Assembly (NCBI GenBank): GCA_035495815.1
Contig: DATJFH010000011.1
Span: forward strand, 33,983 to 97,982
DNA length: 64,000 nt
From: DATJFH01 sp035495815
GTDB taxonomy: Bacteria; Acidobacteriota; Terriglobia; Bryobacterales; Bryobacteraceae
Direction of reading: 5' to 3'
Shown piece after piece: positions 53,520 to 62,043 of the stretch. Every line of letters starts with the position of its first letter. Position 1 is the first letter of the stretch. A program made the translations under genes and the position numbers. The notes under the pieces were generated by a model. It was given only the letters and a program-made list of their open reading frames with translations, searched no databases and was not told the DNA's origin.

Positions 53520-54115
53520 TTGGCAATCTTCTCTTTCAAACAGAACGTGATCAGGTGTTCGAGCACGAGATGGAACGACTCCACCTGCGGCGTCGAGGGG
53601 AACGGCACAGTCAGGCAGATATCGGCCACCTCGCGAAACGCTCCTCCATCGAAACCGCTGAACCCGACAACCGTAGCTTGAAACTCTTCCCGGGCGACCT
53701 GCATGGCGCGCAGGAGATTCTGCGACCAGAGCCCGGCGCGGTCCGATCCGCTTCCACCGTGAACGCTGATGCCGATCAGCACGTCCCTGGGCCGCATCAG
53801 GCTGCGCACCTGCTCGCTGAAAATATGGGCGAAGCCTTCGTCGTTGGTGAGCGCGCTGATCAACGCGGGATTATCGCAAAGCGAGATGGCGCGCAGGCGC
53901 GGCTTGCCGCTGCAAATCGTGACCTTGGAGAGATCGCAGGCGAAGTGCGTGGCGGTGGACGCCGATCCGCCGTTACCCATGAGAAACACGGTGTGCCCGC
54001 TGCGCCAGGCGGCAAACAGGATTTCGATTACGCGGTCGATGTCCTGGCGGGAGATCGTGTCCTCGATCCGCCGCATGTCCGCGAAATACCGTTCGATGAA
54101 GGGGCCGTTCAGCAT
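53504..54115 (-). CDS. gmhA: SIS-domain sedoheptulose-7-phosphate isomerase
   Basis: 203 residues. SIS-domain phosphate-binding loop FLMGNGGSASTATHFACD, then ISVHGGSGSD and SFHLVLEHLITFCL, follow the GmhA/DiaA pattern. Converts sedoheptulose 7-phosphate to D-glycero-D-manno-heptose 7-phosphate. The upstream gene encodes the matching kinase and overlaps by 7 bp. Confidence 0.88.
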   Translation of the reverse strand: MLNGPFIERYFADMRRIEDTISRQDIDRVIEILFAAWRSGHTVFLMGNGGSASTATHFACDLSKVTICSGKPRLRAISLCDNPALISALTNDEGFAHIFSEQVRSLMRPRDVLIGISVHGGSGSDRAGLWSQNLLRAMQVAREEFQATVVGFSGFDGGAFREVADICLTVPFPSTPQVESFHLVLEHLITFCLKEKIANCTHP

Positions 54116-55167
54116 GCGGTCTCTGCGCCGGCGGCGTCCGCTCGAAGACGTGCATCGTGATCCCGGTACTGCTCGCCGCTCAGCAGATCCATCAAGATTT
54201 TACTCCCCTCGAAGTCTATTCGAAAGCGCATCTCGCGCAGTCCCTCGGCTTGCATGGCGCGGCGCAGCTCCTTCTTTCCTTCCTCGGCGTAAAAGAGAAA
54301 GAAACCGCCTCCGCCGGCGCCGGAAATCTTACCACCCAGGGCGCCATGAGCGCGGGCGATGTCGTACAGGCGGTCGATACGCCGGCTGGCGATTCCAGCG
54401 CCTAGCTTTTTCTTGGCCCGCCAGTGCTCGTCGAGCATTTCCCCGAAGCGGCGCACGTTGCCGCGCTTCAGGTGCGTGTAGATCTCCAGACCGATCTCCT
54501 TGATTTGAGAGTAATACCCGGCAACCGCCGACGAGTCTTGCTCCAGGTCGCGGGTTTGCTCGGCCAGGATCTGCTCCGTCGACCGGGACAAGCCGGTGTA
54601 GAAAAGGAGCACGCGGCTTTCGAGGTCCTCCAGACATTCCGGTGACAAGGTCAGCGACTCGACGTCCACCGCCCCATCGGGGGCGATGTGGAGCGCCGTC
54701 ACTCCGCCATAGGCCGCCAGGTACTGGTCCTGTTTGCCGATGGGCTTTTTCAGGATATCGAGCTCGATATGGCAAGCTTCTTCGGCCAGCTCCTGCCGCG
54801 TCATGGGACGGCGGCTGAGGGTGTGGAGGGCGTTCAGTAATCCCACCAGGTAGCAGCTTGACGAGCCGAGCCCTGTGCCGGCCGGAACATCGGCCATGGA
54901 AATGACTTCCACGGCGCGGCGGATTCCGAACAGCCGCAAGGCTTCGCGGCAGAGCGTGTGCTGCAGCTCGGAAACATCCTCTACCATCTCCGATTTGGAG
55001 TATTTGACACGCACCAGGTCGTCCACGATGGGCGTGTTGAGGTATATGAACATGTACTTGTTGAGGGCGGCGGCGAGGACAAATCCGCCGTGTCTCGAGT
55101 AGTAGCCCGGCAGGTCCGTCCCGCCCCCGCCCAGAGTGATCCGGAACGGCGTACGTGTAATCAGCAT
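54109..55167 (-). CDS. hddA: GHMP kinase, D-glycero-D-manno-heptose 7-phosphate kinase type
   Basis: 352 residues. RTPFRITLGGGGTDLPGYY at the N-terminus, GHMP motif PAGTGLGSSSCYLVGLLNA, GKQDQYLAAYGG, and KISGAGGGGFFLFY are typical of the HddA group, which phosphorylates C1 of heptose 7-phosphate on the route to GDP-D-alpha-D-heptose. First gene of a four-gene overlapping operon. Fucose/GDP kinases are relatives but the gmhA partner favours heptose. Confidence 0.88.
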   Translation of the reverse strand: MLITRTPFRITLGGGGTDLPGYYSRHGGFVLAAALNKYMFIYLNTPIVDDLVRVKYSKSEMVEDVSELQHTLCREALRLFGIRRAVEVISMADVPAGTGLGSSSCYLVGLLNALHTLSRRPMTRQELAEEACHIELDILKKPIGKQDQYLAAYGGVTALHIAPDGAVDVESLTLSPECLEDLESRVLLFYTGLSRSTEQILAEQTRDLEQDSSAVAGYYSQIKEIGLEIYTHLKRGNVRRFGEMLDEHWRAKKKLGAGIASRRIDRLYDIARAHGALGGKISGAGGGGFFLFYAEEGKKELRRAMQAEGLREMRFRIDFEGSKILMDLLSGEQYRDHDARLRADAAGAETAC

Positions 55168-55215
55168 GGGACGGTTTCATGCTATCAGGGAAAGGACACG
55201 CGGGTCGCGCCGGGA

Positions 55216-55600
55216 TGAGACTCTGCGGGAAGGCCGCATTCGGCGCTCACCACTGGACGGCCATCCGGAAGCTCCTGAGCGATCTGCGCCTGGAATTGCC
55301 GGCCCTGCAGAAACTCGCCCCTTGACGGCCGCAAAACGCGCCGAAACCTTGGGGGGGGTGAAGCAGGCTGGGGCCCTCGGGCGTGAACTCTCTCCCTCGA
55401 GGCCGCCGGTACTCGATACGATTCTGGGGCTGAAATTCCTGCTCCCCGGCGACGGGCAGATCGACTATGTGGAATATTTCAAACTACTCAACGAATTCGG
55501 CTACTCGGGCTTTGTGAGCGTCAAAGTCAGCGCGCAGATTCATCGCAAGCCTGAATTCGAGCCGATACCCACGGCGAGGCTCTGCTATGAGCGCCTGGCT
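55216..55600 (+). pseudogene. Remnant of sugar phosphate isomerase/epimerase (TIM barrel)
   Basis: Between about 55417 and 55600 the frame encodes FLLPGDGQIDYVEYFKLLNE, GYSGFV, VSAQIHRKPEF and TARLCYERLAPA. This is the C-terminal part of a xylose-isomerase-like TIM-barrel enzyme. The upstream two-thirds are missing; 55216-55326 holds only a short unassignable frame ending in TGA. No start codon or ribosome binding site fits. Decay by deletion. Confidence 0.75.
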
Positions 55601-56056
55601 CCGGCCCGTCTACTACGGCTGGTTTGTCGCGGCGGCGGCGTTTTTCACGCTGCTGATCACGGTGAGAGCGCTATTTTTGCGATTCAGAAGAAAACGGTGA
55701 TGGTGGCGGCTTATCTTTTTGTCGCGCTGCCCATCCTTCTGCTGTTCATGGTCGAGCGGCCGGGGATGCCGGCGCTGTTCGCGGTAGTGTTCGGCTTCGG
55801 CCTGGGCGACGGCCATATGCTGATCCCGCTCATGGCCGCGCAGGCGTTCGGCACGAATTTACGGGCGCGCGCCATGGGCGTCATTCTTCCGGCCGATTCA
55901 ATCGGGCAGACCTGCTTTCCGTTCCTGTTGGGAGTGCTGCACGACCGCTACGGAAACTACCCTGCAGGGCTGGCGCTGGTTGCGACGCTGGCGCTGGCCG
56001 GGGCGGCAGCGATCGCCTTACTGCCGGCGCCGGAGTCAAAGGGGCGTCAACTCTAG
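55587..56056 (+). pseudogene. Internally deleted MFS transporter remnant
   Basis: ATG 55587 begins MSAWLRPVYYGWFVAAAAFF, a typical MFS N-terminus, and runs to a TGA at 55698. The C-terminal part continues in another frame from about 55691 (VAAYLFVALPILLLFMVERP ... VVFGFGLGDGHMLIPL ... GNYPAGLALVATLALAGAAA) to TAG 56056. The middle of the protein, about 200 residues, is gone. The isomerase and MFS fragments were probably a catabolic pair. Confidence 0.82.
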
Positions 56057-56886
56057 CCCGCCACTACTTTGTTCCGCAGTATCCCGATGCCTTCGATATC
56101 CACTTCGACCACGTCCCCCGGGCTCAGCTTCTTCGTTGAACCCGGCGTGCCCGTGTAGATCACATCCCCCGGGTTCAGCGTGACGTAGTGGCTGATGTAG
56201 CTGACGATCTGGGCGGGACCGAACAGCAGGTCGGAGGTGACCTGCTTCTGCACCACGTCGCCATTCAGGCGCGTTTGCAACAGCAGCTTTCCATAATCGA
56301 GTCCGGTGACGATTGCGGGCCCCAGCGGGCCGAAGGTGTCCGCGCCTTTCGCGCGCCACCATTGAAGATCCTTCTGCGGCCCGTTCTGCCAGTCACGCTC
56401 ACTGACGTCGTTCCCGCAGGTGACACCCAAGATGACCCCCGGCGCGTCGCCAACCGAAATCCGGCTGGCCCGCTTGCCGATCACCAGGACCAGTTCGCCC
56501 TCGTAATGGGTATTCTTCGAATCCTTGGGAATGGCGATGTCATCGCCCGGATTCTGCAGACAGGTGATCGGCTTGTAGAACATTTCCGGGCTGGTGGGAG
56601 GAGTGCGCGTGCCCAGATGACTCTTGTAGTTCAACCCCACCGCCAGCACCTTCGGCGGTACGCACGGGTAGAGCAGCTTGACCTCGCTGAGCTTTCGCTT
56701 CCTGCCGGAGGGCTTCCGGTCTCCGAACAGATCGCCTTTGATCTCGCGAATCAGCTCGCCTTCGAGTATGCCGTACTCCACGGCTGTGCCGTTGCGATAC
56801 CGAACATATTTTGTGACGGTAGGCTGCGCCTGCGCGGCAGCCAGGCCGGCTGCGGCTGCGATTACGGTTCTTCTGGTGGTCTGCAT
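56053..56886 (-). CDS. Fumarylacetoacetate hydrolase-family protein with Tat-like signal
   Basis: 277 residues, GGAGA 7 nt before the ATG. N-terminus MQTTRRTVIAAAAGLAAAQA has a twin-arginine pattern. FAH fold: VGLNYKSHL, EGELVLVIGKRASRI (metal Glu), GNDVSERDWQ (metal Asp/Glu), GDVIYTGTP. These enzymes hydrolyse, hydrate or decarboxylate beta-diketone-like acids and are normally cytosolic, so the export signal is unusual. Stop overlaps the MFS remnant by 4 bp. Confidence 0.9.
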   Translation of the reverse strand: MQTTRRTVIAAAAGLAAAQAQPTVTKYVRYRNGTAVEYGILEGELIREIKGDLFGDRKPSGRKRKLSEVKLLYPCVPPKVLAVGLNYKSHLGTRTPPTSPEMFYKPITCLQNPGDDIAIPKDSKNTHYEGELVLVIGKRASRISVGDAPGVILGVTCGNDVSERDWQNGPQKDLQWWRAKGADTFGPLGPAIVTGLDYGKLLLQTRLNGDVVQKQVTSDLLFGPAQIVSYISHYVTLNPGDVIYTGTPGSTKKLSPGDVVEVDIEGIGILRNKVVAG

Positions 56887-57030
56887 TGACTGTCTCCAGT
56901 AAGTTACATTATGTTCTTTCGGACGAGTTGTCCAGCGGCGCCCCGCATATCCGGACCGGCAGGTGTTTTCGACCTGAAGGCTGAAGACCGGCGAATACGG
57001 TAAACCCGAGAGCCGAGCCCGGTAGAAAGG

Positions 57031-57107
57031 TGGTGGCGGCGCGCAGACTCGAACTGCGGACCTACGGATTATGAGACCGTCGCTCTAACCAGCTGAGCTA
57101 CGCCGCC
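57031..57107 (-). tRNA. tRNA-Met (anticodon CAT)
   Basis: Minus strand: acceptor GGCGGCG/CGCCGCC (7 bp), D arm GCTC/GAGC, anticodon loop CTCATAA, T arm CGCAG-TTCGAGT-CTGCG, discriminator A and encoded CCA. Pair 31:39 is U-U. Elongator Met is likely since the first acceptor pair is G-C; tRNA-Ile2 (modified CAT) cannot be excluded. Flanking 57108-57379 shows no gene or clear signal. Confidence 0.93.
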
Positions 57108-57379
57108 AAACCGGGATGTTTTTCAGTTTACCAGAGCCGCCCCGGCCTTTGTTGCCGGAGGCGAGGAGTTGACCGTACCGCCGCAAACTCCAGGGGATCT
57201 CCCCCCGAAAGGTCCTGAATTGGCGGGAACGATTCCCGATTCCCGGCGCAGGCCGGCACAGCGGGCCGGGCGGACAAGCTCGAGACGCCCGGCGCAGACA
57301 CGTCTATGTCATTCATTCTGATCGTCTCTGACCGTATGCCGTTCTGAAATCCGCTTTGTGTCATGATGAAATCGTTGCT

Positions 57380-58675
57380 ATGACTCTCCCGCGCCGTGAG
57401 TTTCTGTTGGGTAGCCTGCCCCTTGCCCATGCTCTTGCACAGAAGAAAAATGCGGGGGCCGCGCCGAATATTCTGGTCATCATTGCCGAGAATCTGGGCT
57501 CCTGGATGCTCGGCTGCTATGGGAACAAGCTGATCCGGACCCCGAATATCGACCTGCTGGCCCGCGGCGGAGCCCGCTTTGCCAACGCCTTCGTTTGCAC
57601 TCCCTCGTCCTCGCCGAGCCGCGCTACCCTGCTCACCGGACGTTTGCCGGCGCAGCACGGCATTCAGGACTTTCTGACGCCGGAGCCGGTGGAAAATCCG
57701 CCGCAGGGACAGGCGGCGCCGCCCCCTTCCTTTCAGAACGAGGTCCTGATCTCCGACGTGCTGGCGGGCGCCGGCTATCAGTGCGGCCACGTCGGCAAGT
57801 GGCGCCTGGGCGGCGACTCCTCGCCTCAGCATCATTATTCCTTCTGGGCCACGGAGCCGGATTCGGTGGAAGCCAAAACGAACGAATTCCTGGATCAGCA
57901 GTCATCCCAAAAACCATTCTTCCTGACGGTCGGATACTTCAACACCCATGAAGGGGTCGCCCCCAAATACTTCGATTTGTATGCCAAGGCGGATTTCGAG
58001 GAGATGGGCCGCGATCCTCTGTCGCCCCACGCCTTGAGAGACAAGGAAATGATGCGAGATCCGGTCGGCAGTCTGCGCAAGTTCGCTGCGGGGCTCACGG
58101 CGCTTGACGACCGGCTTCCATCCCTGCTGGCCAAACTGCAGCAACGCGGCCTTCGCGACAACACGCTCGTCGTGTTCTGCGCGGCCAACGGATACCTGCT
58201 GGGGCGGCACGGGCTCTGGAGCGACGGCCTGGCCTCGAACCCCATCAACATGTACGAAGAAGTCATGGAAGTGCCCATGATCTGGAACTGGCCCGGACGC
58301 ATACCCGTCGAGAGCGTCCGCAACGAGCTGGTCAGCCACTACGATTTCCTGCCGGCGATCTGCGAGGTGGCCGCAGTTCCGGCGCCTGAAGGACGGGCCC
58401 TGTTCGGCCGCAGCTTTGCCCGGCTCGCCTTCGGCCGGCCGCTGCCCAGGAAACAGCCGTGGCGCAACCTGGTGTTCGGCCAATATCGCAATACCCGCAT
58501 GGTTCGCGACAGCCGCTACAAGCTCGTCCAGCGCAACAAGGGCGACGGCCCCAATGAACTGTTCGACCTCACTCTCGACCCGCGTGAAAGACTCAATCGC
58601 TTCGACAACCCGGCGAATATCTCGGTCCGGGATCAACTTACCCGAGAGCTGACGTCCCTCGACAAAGTAATTTAA
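57380..58675 (+). CDS. Sulfatase-family protein lacking key catalytic residues
   Basis: 431 residues from ATG 57380 (MTLPRREFLLGSLPLAHALA, Tat-like signal). The fold is clearly sulfatase: PNILVIIAENLGSWMLG, RTPNIDLLARGGARF, SRATLLTGRLP. But the metal Asp pair is E37-N38, GKWHLG is GKWRLG (R142), and the SDNG-type site is AANG. The nucleophile motif is S77-S-P-S-R81, so any formylglycine would come from Ser. The frame is intact over its full length. Probably non-hydrolytic, or active on something else. Confidence 0.85.
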   Translation: MTLPRREFLLGSLPLAHALAQKKNAGAAPNILVIIAENLGSWMLGCYGNKLIRTPNIDLLARGGARFANAFVCTPSSSPSRATLLTGRLPAQHGIQDFLTPEPVENPPQGQAAPPPSFQNEVLISDVLAGAGYQCGHVGKWRLGGDSSPQHHYSFWATEPDSVEAKTNEFLDQQSSQKPFFLTVGYFNTHEGVAPKYFDLYAKADFEEMGRDPLSPHALRDKEMMRDPVGSLRKFAAGLTALDDRLPSLLAKLQQRGLRDNTLVVFCAANGYLLGRHGLWSDGLASNPINMYEEVMEVPMIWNWPGRIPVESVRNELVSHYDFLPAICEVAAVPAPEGRALFGRSFARLAFGRPLPRKQPWRNLVFGQYRNTRMVRDSRYKLVQRNKGDGPNELFDLTLDPRERLNRFDNPANISVRDQLTRELTSLDKVI

Positions 58676-58691
58676 TATCCTCCCAGGAACC

Positions 58692-58995
58692 TGGCCGAAT
58701 TTCCACGCGTCTGGAAAACCTGGAGCCCGATCTGGAGCTCCGGCCCGACGCTTGCCTGACGGTGGAGAACAACGGCTGCGGCTGGGACGAATCTACTCTG
58801 GCTACGATCTTCGATCCATTCTTCACGACGAAGTTCCTGGGCTGTGGTCTGGGGGTTGCCGATCCTTTCGAGCCGAATCGGCCATGGAAGCGGTTTTTCA
58901 ATCCCGCTCCCGGCTCGAGCCTGATGCTGGAATGGGGGACTGAAAGGTTACGATTTCACCGCGATCGCGATGATCGAAGTCGGCGGCCAGGGTAG
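58692..58995 (+). pseudogene. Fragment of histidine kinase ATPase domain
   Basis: The frame around 58692-58940 reads GRISTRLENLEPD, then VENNGCGWDESTLATIFDPF and FTTKFLGCGLGVADPF. This is the N/G1/F/G2 region of a HATPase domain matching positions 486-555 of the kinase at 17263-19461. The rest has been lost and no start signal exists. Likely a leftover of a deleted kinase gene. Confidence 0.75.
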
Positions 58996-60357
58996 GAACG
59001 AATCGATCCTTCGCCACAGCCAGACAAACCGGTCGAAAAATTTCATTTGGCCCGGGCCGAGCGTCGTTCGCTTCAGAATGCGTCCGCTCACATACCACGG
59101 GGGACGCGAGATGCGGTTGAAGTCCAGAATCCGTTCCACATGGAATCCCACTTCCTCCATTTTGCCCTTGAGCTCCGCGTGCGAATAGCGCCGGAAGTGC
59201 CCCAGAGCCACATCGAGCGTGCCAAAAACATCCTGCCCGTGCGGGACCAGGATAATGGCCCTGCCCCCGGAGTTCAAGACGGAGTGAATATTCCGCAGAC
59301 CTTGCATGTCGTCTTCGACGTGCTCCAGCACGTTGAGACAAACCACCGAATCCATGCTGGAAGTGAGATCGGCGAAATCTTTTGGGCGCGCCAGATCGCA
59401 ATAGCGGATTGTAAGGTTGGGACGATGCTGGAACCGGGTGGCCAGCCGGGCGAGGTGCTCCGCCTCGATGTCGGTGGCCACGTATCGCTTGCGGCGGGGC
59501 AGCAGGGCGCGGGTCAGGTTGCCGATGCCGGCGCCGATCTCGAGGACACGCTCGCCGACGTAGGGGCGGATCGTATCCGCCATCCAGCGGTTGAAACGGG
59601 GCGCTCCGGAAAGCGCGTGCAAAGTCTCGGCGCCTTCGTCTTTATAGATGTCCTTGGTAAAAGCGAAGCGCAGGATCACCCAGATCGCTTCCAGCGCGTC
59701 TTTGAAGCCGATCTTTTTGCCTTCCTCGTAGGTGCGCCCGTAGTAGCTGATGGGTGTTTCGTAAATCCTGACCTCGCGGCGCGCCAGCTTGATCGTCAGC
59801 TCCGGTTCGATGCCGAACCGCTGGCTGCGGATCGGGATGCTTTGCAGTAACGAGGTGCGGAAAGCTTTGTATCCCGTCTCCATGTCGGTCAGGTTCAGAT
59901 CGGCGACCGCGTTGGTCAGCTCGGTCAGCAGCCGGTTGGCGACCGCGTGCCAGTAGTAAAGCACGCGGCGCTCGCCGACAATCATGAAGCGAGAGCCATA
60001 GACCACGTCGGCGTTGCTTTCGAGCAGGGGCTTCAGCAGGTGACGGTATTCGCGCGGATCGTACTCGAGGTCGGAGTCCTGAATCACGCAGAAATCGCCC
60101 CTGGCCTTGTCGACGGCGGTGCGGATAGCGGATCCCTTGCCCTCGTTCCTGCTCTTGCGAATCACTTGTATGACACCCGGATTTGCCGCGGCAATCTCCT
60201 CGGCGATCTCGCCCGATCCGTCGGTAGAGCCGTCATCGACAACGATGATCTCTCGATCCAGTCCCTCCGGAAGGGGAGCCTCCAAAACGCGCTGGAGCAG
60301 CGGTCCGATGAACTCTTCTTCGTTGTAGAGAGGCACCAGGATGGAGAGTCGCGGCAT
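58948..60357 (-). CDS. GT2 glycosyltransferase fused to SAM-dependent methyltransferase
   Basis: 469 residues. N-terminal GT-A domain (1-235): LSILVPLYNEEEFIGPLL, VVDDGSTDGSGEI, QDSDLEYDPREY (DxD-type metal site), TDMETGYKAFR as in dolichyl/polyprenyl phosphate-mannose synthases. C-terminal class I methyltransferase (about 255-469): VLEIGAGIGNLTRALLPRRK, VCLNVLEHVEDD. Likely transfers a sugar to a lipid carrier and methylates a related acceptor. Convergent overlap with the kinase remnant. Confidence 0.9.
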   Translation of the reverse strand: MPRLSILVPLYNEEEFIGPLLQRVLEAPLPEGLDREIIVVDDGSTDGSGEIAEEIAAANPGVIQVIRKSRNEGKGSAIRTAVDKARGDFCVIQDSDLEYDPREYRHLLKPLLESNADVVYGSRFMIVGERRVLYYWHAVANRLLTELTNAVADLNLTDMETGYKAFRTSLLQSIPIRSQRFGIEPELTIKLARREVRIYETPISYYGRTYEEGKKIGFKDALEAIWVILRFAFTKDIYKDEGAETLHALSGAPRFNRWMADTIRPYVGERVLEIGAGIGNLTRALLPRRKRYVATDIEAEHLARLATRFQHRPNLTIRYCDLARPKDFADLTSSMDSVVCLNVLEHVEDDMQGLRNIHSVLNSGGRAIILVPHGQDVFGTLDVALGHFRRYSHAELKGKMEEVGFHVERILDFNRISRPPWYVSGRILKRTTLGPGQMKFFDRFVWLWRRIDSFLPWPPTSIIAIAVKS

Positions 60358-60414
60358 ATTGTAGAGAGAAGTATTTCATCATAGCGGATGTTTGATGCTA
60401 CATTGAATGCACCG

Positions 60415-60837
60415 ATGCATCGTTTTCTTTCCGGTCTGCTCCTGCTGGTAATTGCAGGTTTTTGCCAGACCAGTCCGGCTGTCAAGCCGGCTTCGGCAAC
60501 ATCCAAGAAGGCTGCGGCGCCCAAAGGGCCCGTGGGGCAATCCGCGTCGAACGACGCGGAGATTGAAAAGGCGATTCGGGCCAAGTTGGCGGCATCGAAG
60601 ATTTCCAAGGATAAGTTCGAAGTCCGCGTCCAGGGCGGGACGGCGACTCTCACTGGAAAAACCGACGTGCTGCAGCACAAGGGCGTCGCCACTCGGCTGG
60701 CAAAGAGCGGCGGCGCGGTCAAAGTGGTCAACAAGATCGAGGTAAGCGAGACCGCCAAGAAAAAGGCGGCTTCCAATCTGGACTCCGGCCGCCGGCGGGC
60801 CCAGGTAAAGCGCAGCGAGATCAGCAGCCGCAAGTAA
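60415..60837 (+). CDS. Secreted BON-domain protein
   Basis: 140 residues from ATG 60415 (MHRFLSGLLLLVIAGFCQTSP, signal peptide); an upstream in-frame ATG at 60388 would spoil the signal. Lys/Ala-rich linker, then one BON domain (about 52-110: DAEIEKAIRAKLAASKISKD, VRVQGGTATLTGKTD, AVKVVNKIEV) and a basic tail. BON domains bind phospholipid or help OM proteins. Basic ends suggest contact with membrane or nucleic acid. Confidence 0.85.
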   Translation: MHRFLSGLLLLVIAGFCQTSPAVKPASATSKKAAAPKGPVGQSASNDAEIEKAIRAKLAASKISKDKFEVRVQGGTATLTGKTDVLQHKGVATRLAKSGGAVKVVNKIEVSETAKKKAASNLDSGRRRAQVKRSEISSRK

Positions 60838-60860
60838 GCCGTAATTACGGAATCAGGTGG

Positions 60861-60866
60861 TATAAT
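60861..60866 (+). promoter_or_regulatory. Extended -10 promoter of the parvulin gene
   Basis: TGGTATAAT is a perfect -10 with the upstream TGn extension, 28 nt before ATG 60895. GAAGGA precedes the start at ribosome-binding distance. This is a conventional leader, unlike the start-proximal elements elsewhere. Confidence 0.6.
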
Positions 60867-60894
60867 TGGGAGATCCGCGCGAAGGACCTTCCCC

Positions 60895-61794
60895 ATGAAA
60901 CCTATTGTCGCTTTCCTGTTTTGTCTCACCTCGGCTCTATGGGCCCAGGCACCGGCCCCGTTGACGCCTGAAACCGTGGTCGCCGAAGTAGGCGGCAAAC
61001 CCGTCACCGCGGGAGAACTGATGCTGATTATCCGGATGAGTCCACCGGAGGCCCAGAAGAACATGCTGAAGGACGGCAAAGTGTTCCTCGAATCGTACGG
61101 CCTGATCCGAAAGCTTTCCGAGATGGCCGAGAAGGCGCATCTGGATCAGCAGAGTCCGATCAAGGAACAGCTGGAAATTTCCCGCCGACAGATGCTGGCC
61201 AGCGCCCAGGCGGGGGCGGCGCGGGACGGAATCATTATCCGGGCTGAAGAACAGAAGAAGTTCTATGAAGAGCACCGCGATCAGTACACGCAGGCGAAGG
61301 TCAAGGTTTTGTACATCTCCTTCCGCGCCAACCCGGCTCCGCAAACCGATCCCAAGGCCAAAAAGATTCTGACCGAAGCGGAAGCGAAAGCCAAGGCCGA
61401 GAAGCTGCTCGCCCAGATCCGGTCCGACGGGGACTTCGTGAAACTGGTGAAGGAGAACTCCGATGACGCCGAGTCGCTCGCCCGGGACGGCGATTTCGGT
61501 CCGCCCATCGCGCAATCGGACAAGAACATTCCGGCGAATATCAAGAGCGCCATTTTCGCGCTCAAGACGGGCCAGGTCAGCGATCCGATCCGGACAGCGT
61601 CCGGTTATTATCTATTCCGGCTCGAAGAAATCGGTACGCAACCTTACGAAGCGGTGCGCGACGACATTTACATCGAGATCCAGAGCAAGCGCTTCGAAGA
61701 ATGGCGCGAGCAGATGCAGAAAGGCCTCAACATCAAGATCCTGAACGAAGATTTCTTCAGCAAGACCGCCGCCAGCCTGACCGGAGGGAAATAG
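60895..61794 (+). CDS. Periplasmic parvulin-type peptidyl-prolyl isomerase
   Basis: 299 residues. Signal peptide (VAFLFCLTSALWAQA). The N-terminal ~110 residues form a SurA/PrsA-like chaperone part (TVVAEVGGKPVTAGELMLII, LDQQSPIKEQLEISRRQML). Parvulin domain about 135-245 (KVKVLYISF, AKAEKLLAQIRSDGDFVKLV, GDFGPPI, IFALKTGQVSDPIRTASGYY). Assists folding of exported and outer-membrane proteins, such as the TonB receptors. Single gene. Confidence 0.93.
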   Translation: MKPIVAFLFCLTSALWAQAPAPLTPETVVAEVGGKPVTAGELMLIIRMSPPEAQKNMLKDGKVFLESYGLIRKLSEMAEKAHLDQQSPIKEQLEISRRQMLASAQAGAARDGIIIRAEEQKKFYEEHRDQYTQAKVKVLYISFRANPAPQTDPKAKKILTEAEAKAKAEKLLAQIRSDGDFVKLVKENSDDAESLARDGDFGPPIAQSDKNIPANIKSAIFALKTGQVSDPIRTASGYYLFRLEEIGTQPYEAVRDDIYIEIQSKRFEEWREQMQKGLNIKILNEDFFSKTAASLTGGK

Positions 61795-62043
61795 AGCTCC
61801 GGCCGCGCGCCCGAGCAGGACTTCCGCTTCCGGCCCGCACATCGTCTCCCATTTGCAGCACTTCCAGTCTGGACAGAAATTACGGACAGGCAGAAGCTCT
61901 CGCGAATCCAACCGGCAAGGAACGTCGCGACGGGCAGGCGCAGCCATAGCTTCCCGGCTGCTTCAGAGCTTCGCCGGGGGGGGCACCCTCGCTGCTCTAT
62001 TACAAATGCTCGGTGAAGCCGATCTTTTCACAAAAAGCCGGGC

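Noticed and set aside
55136..56056. Single 306-residue protein
   Set aside because: The frame stitches an isomerase C-terminus to an MFS C-terminus with a nonsense join; interpreted as two remnants.
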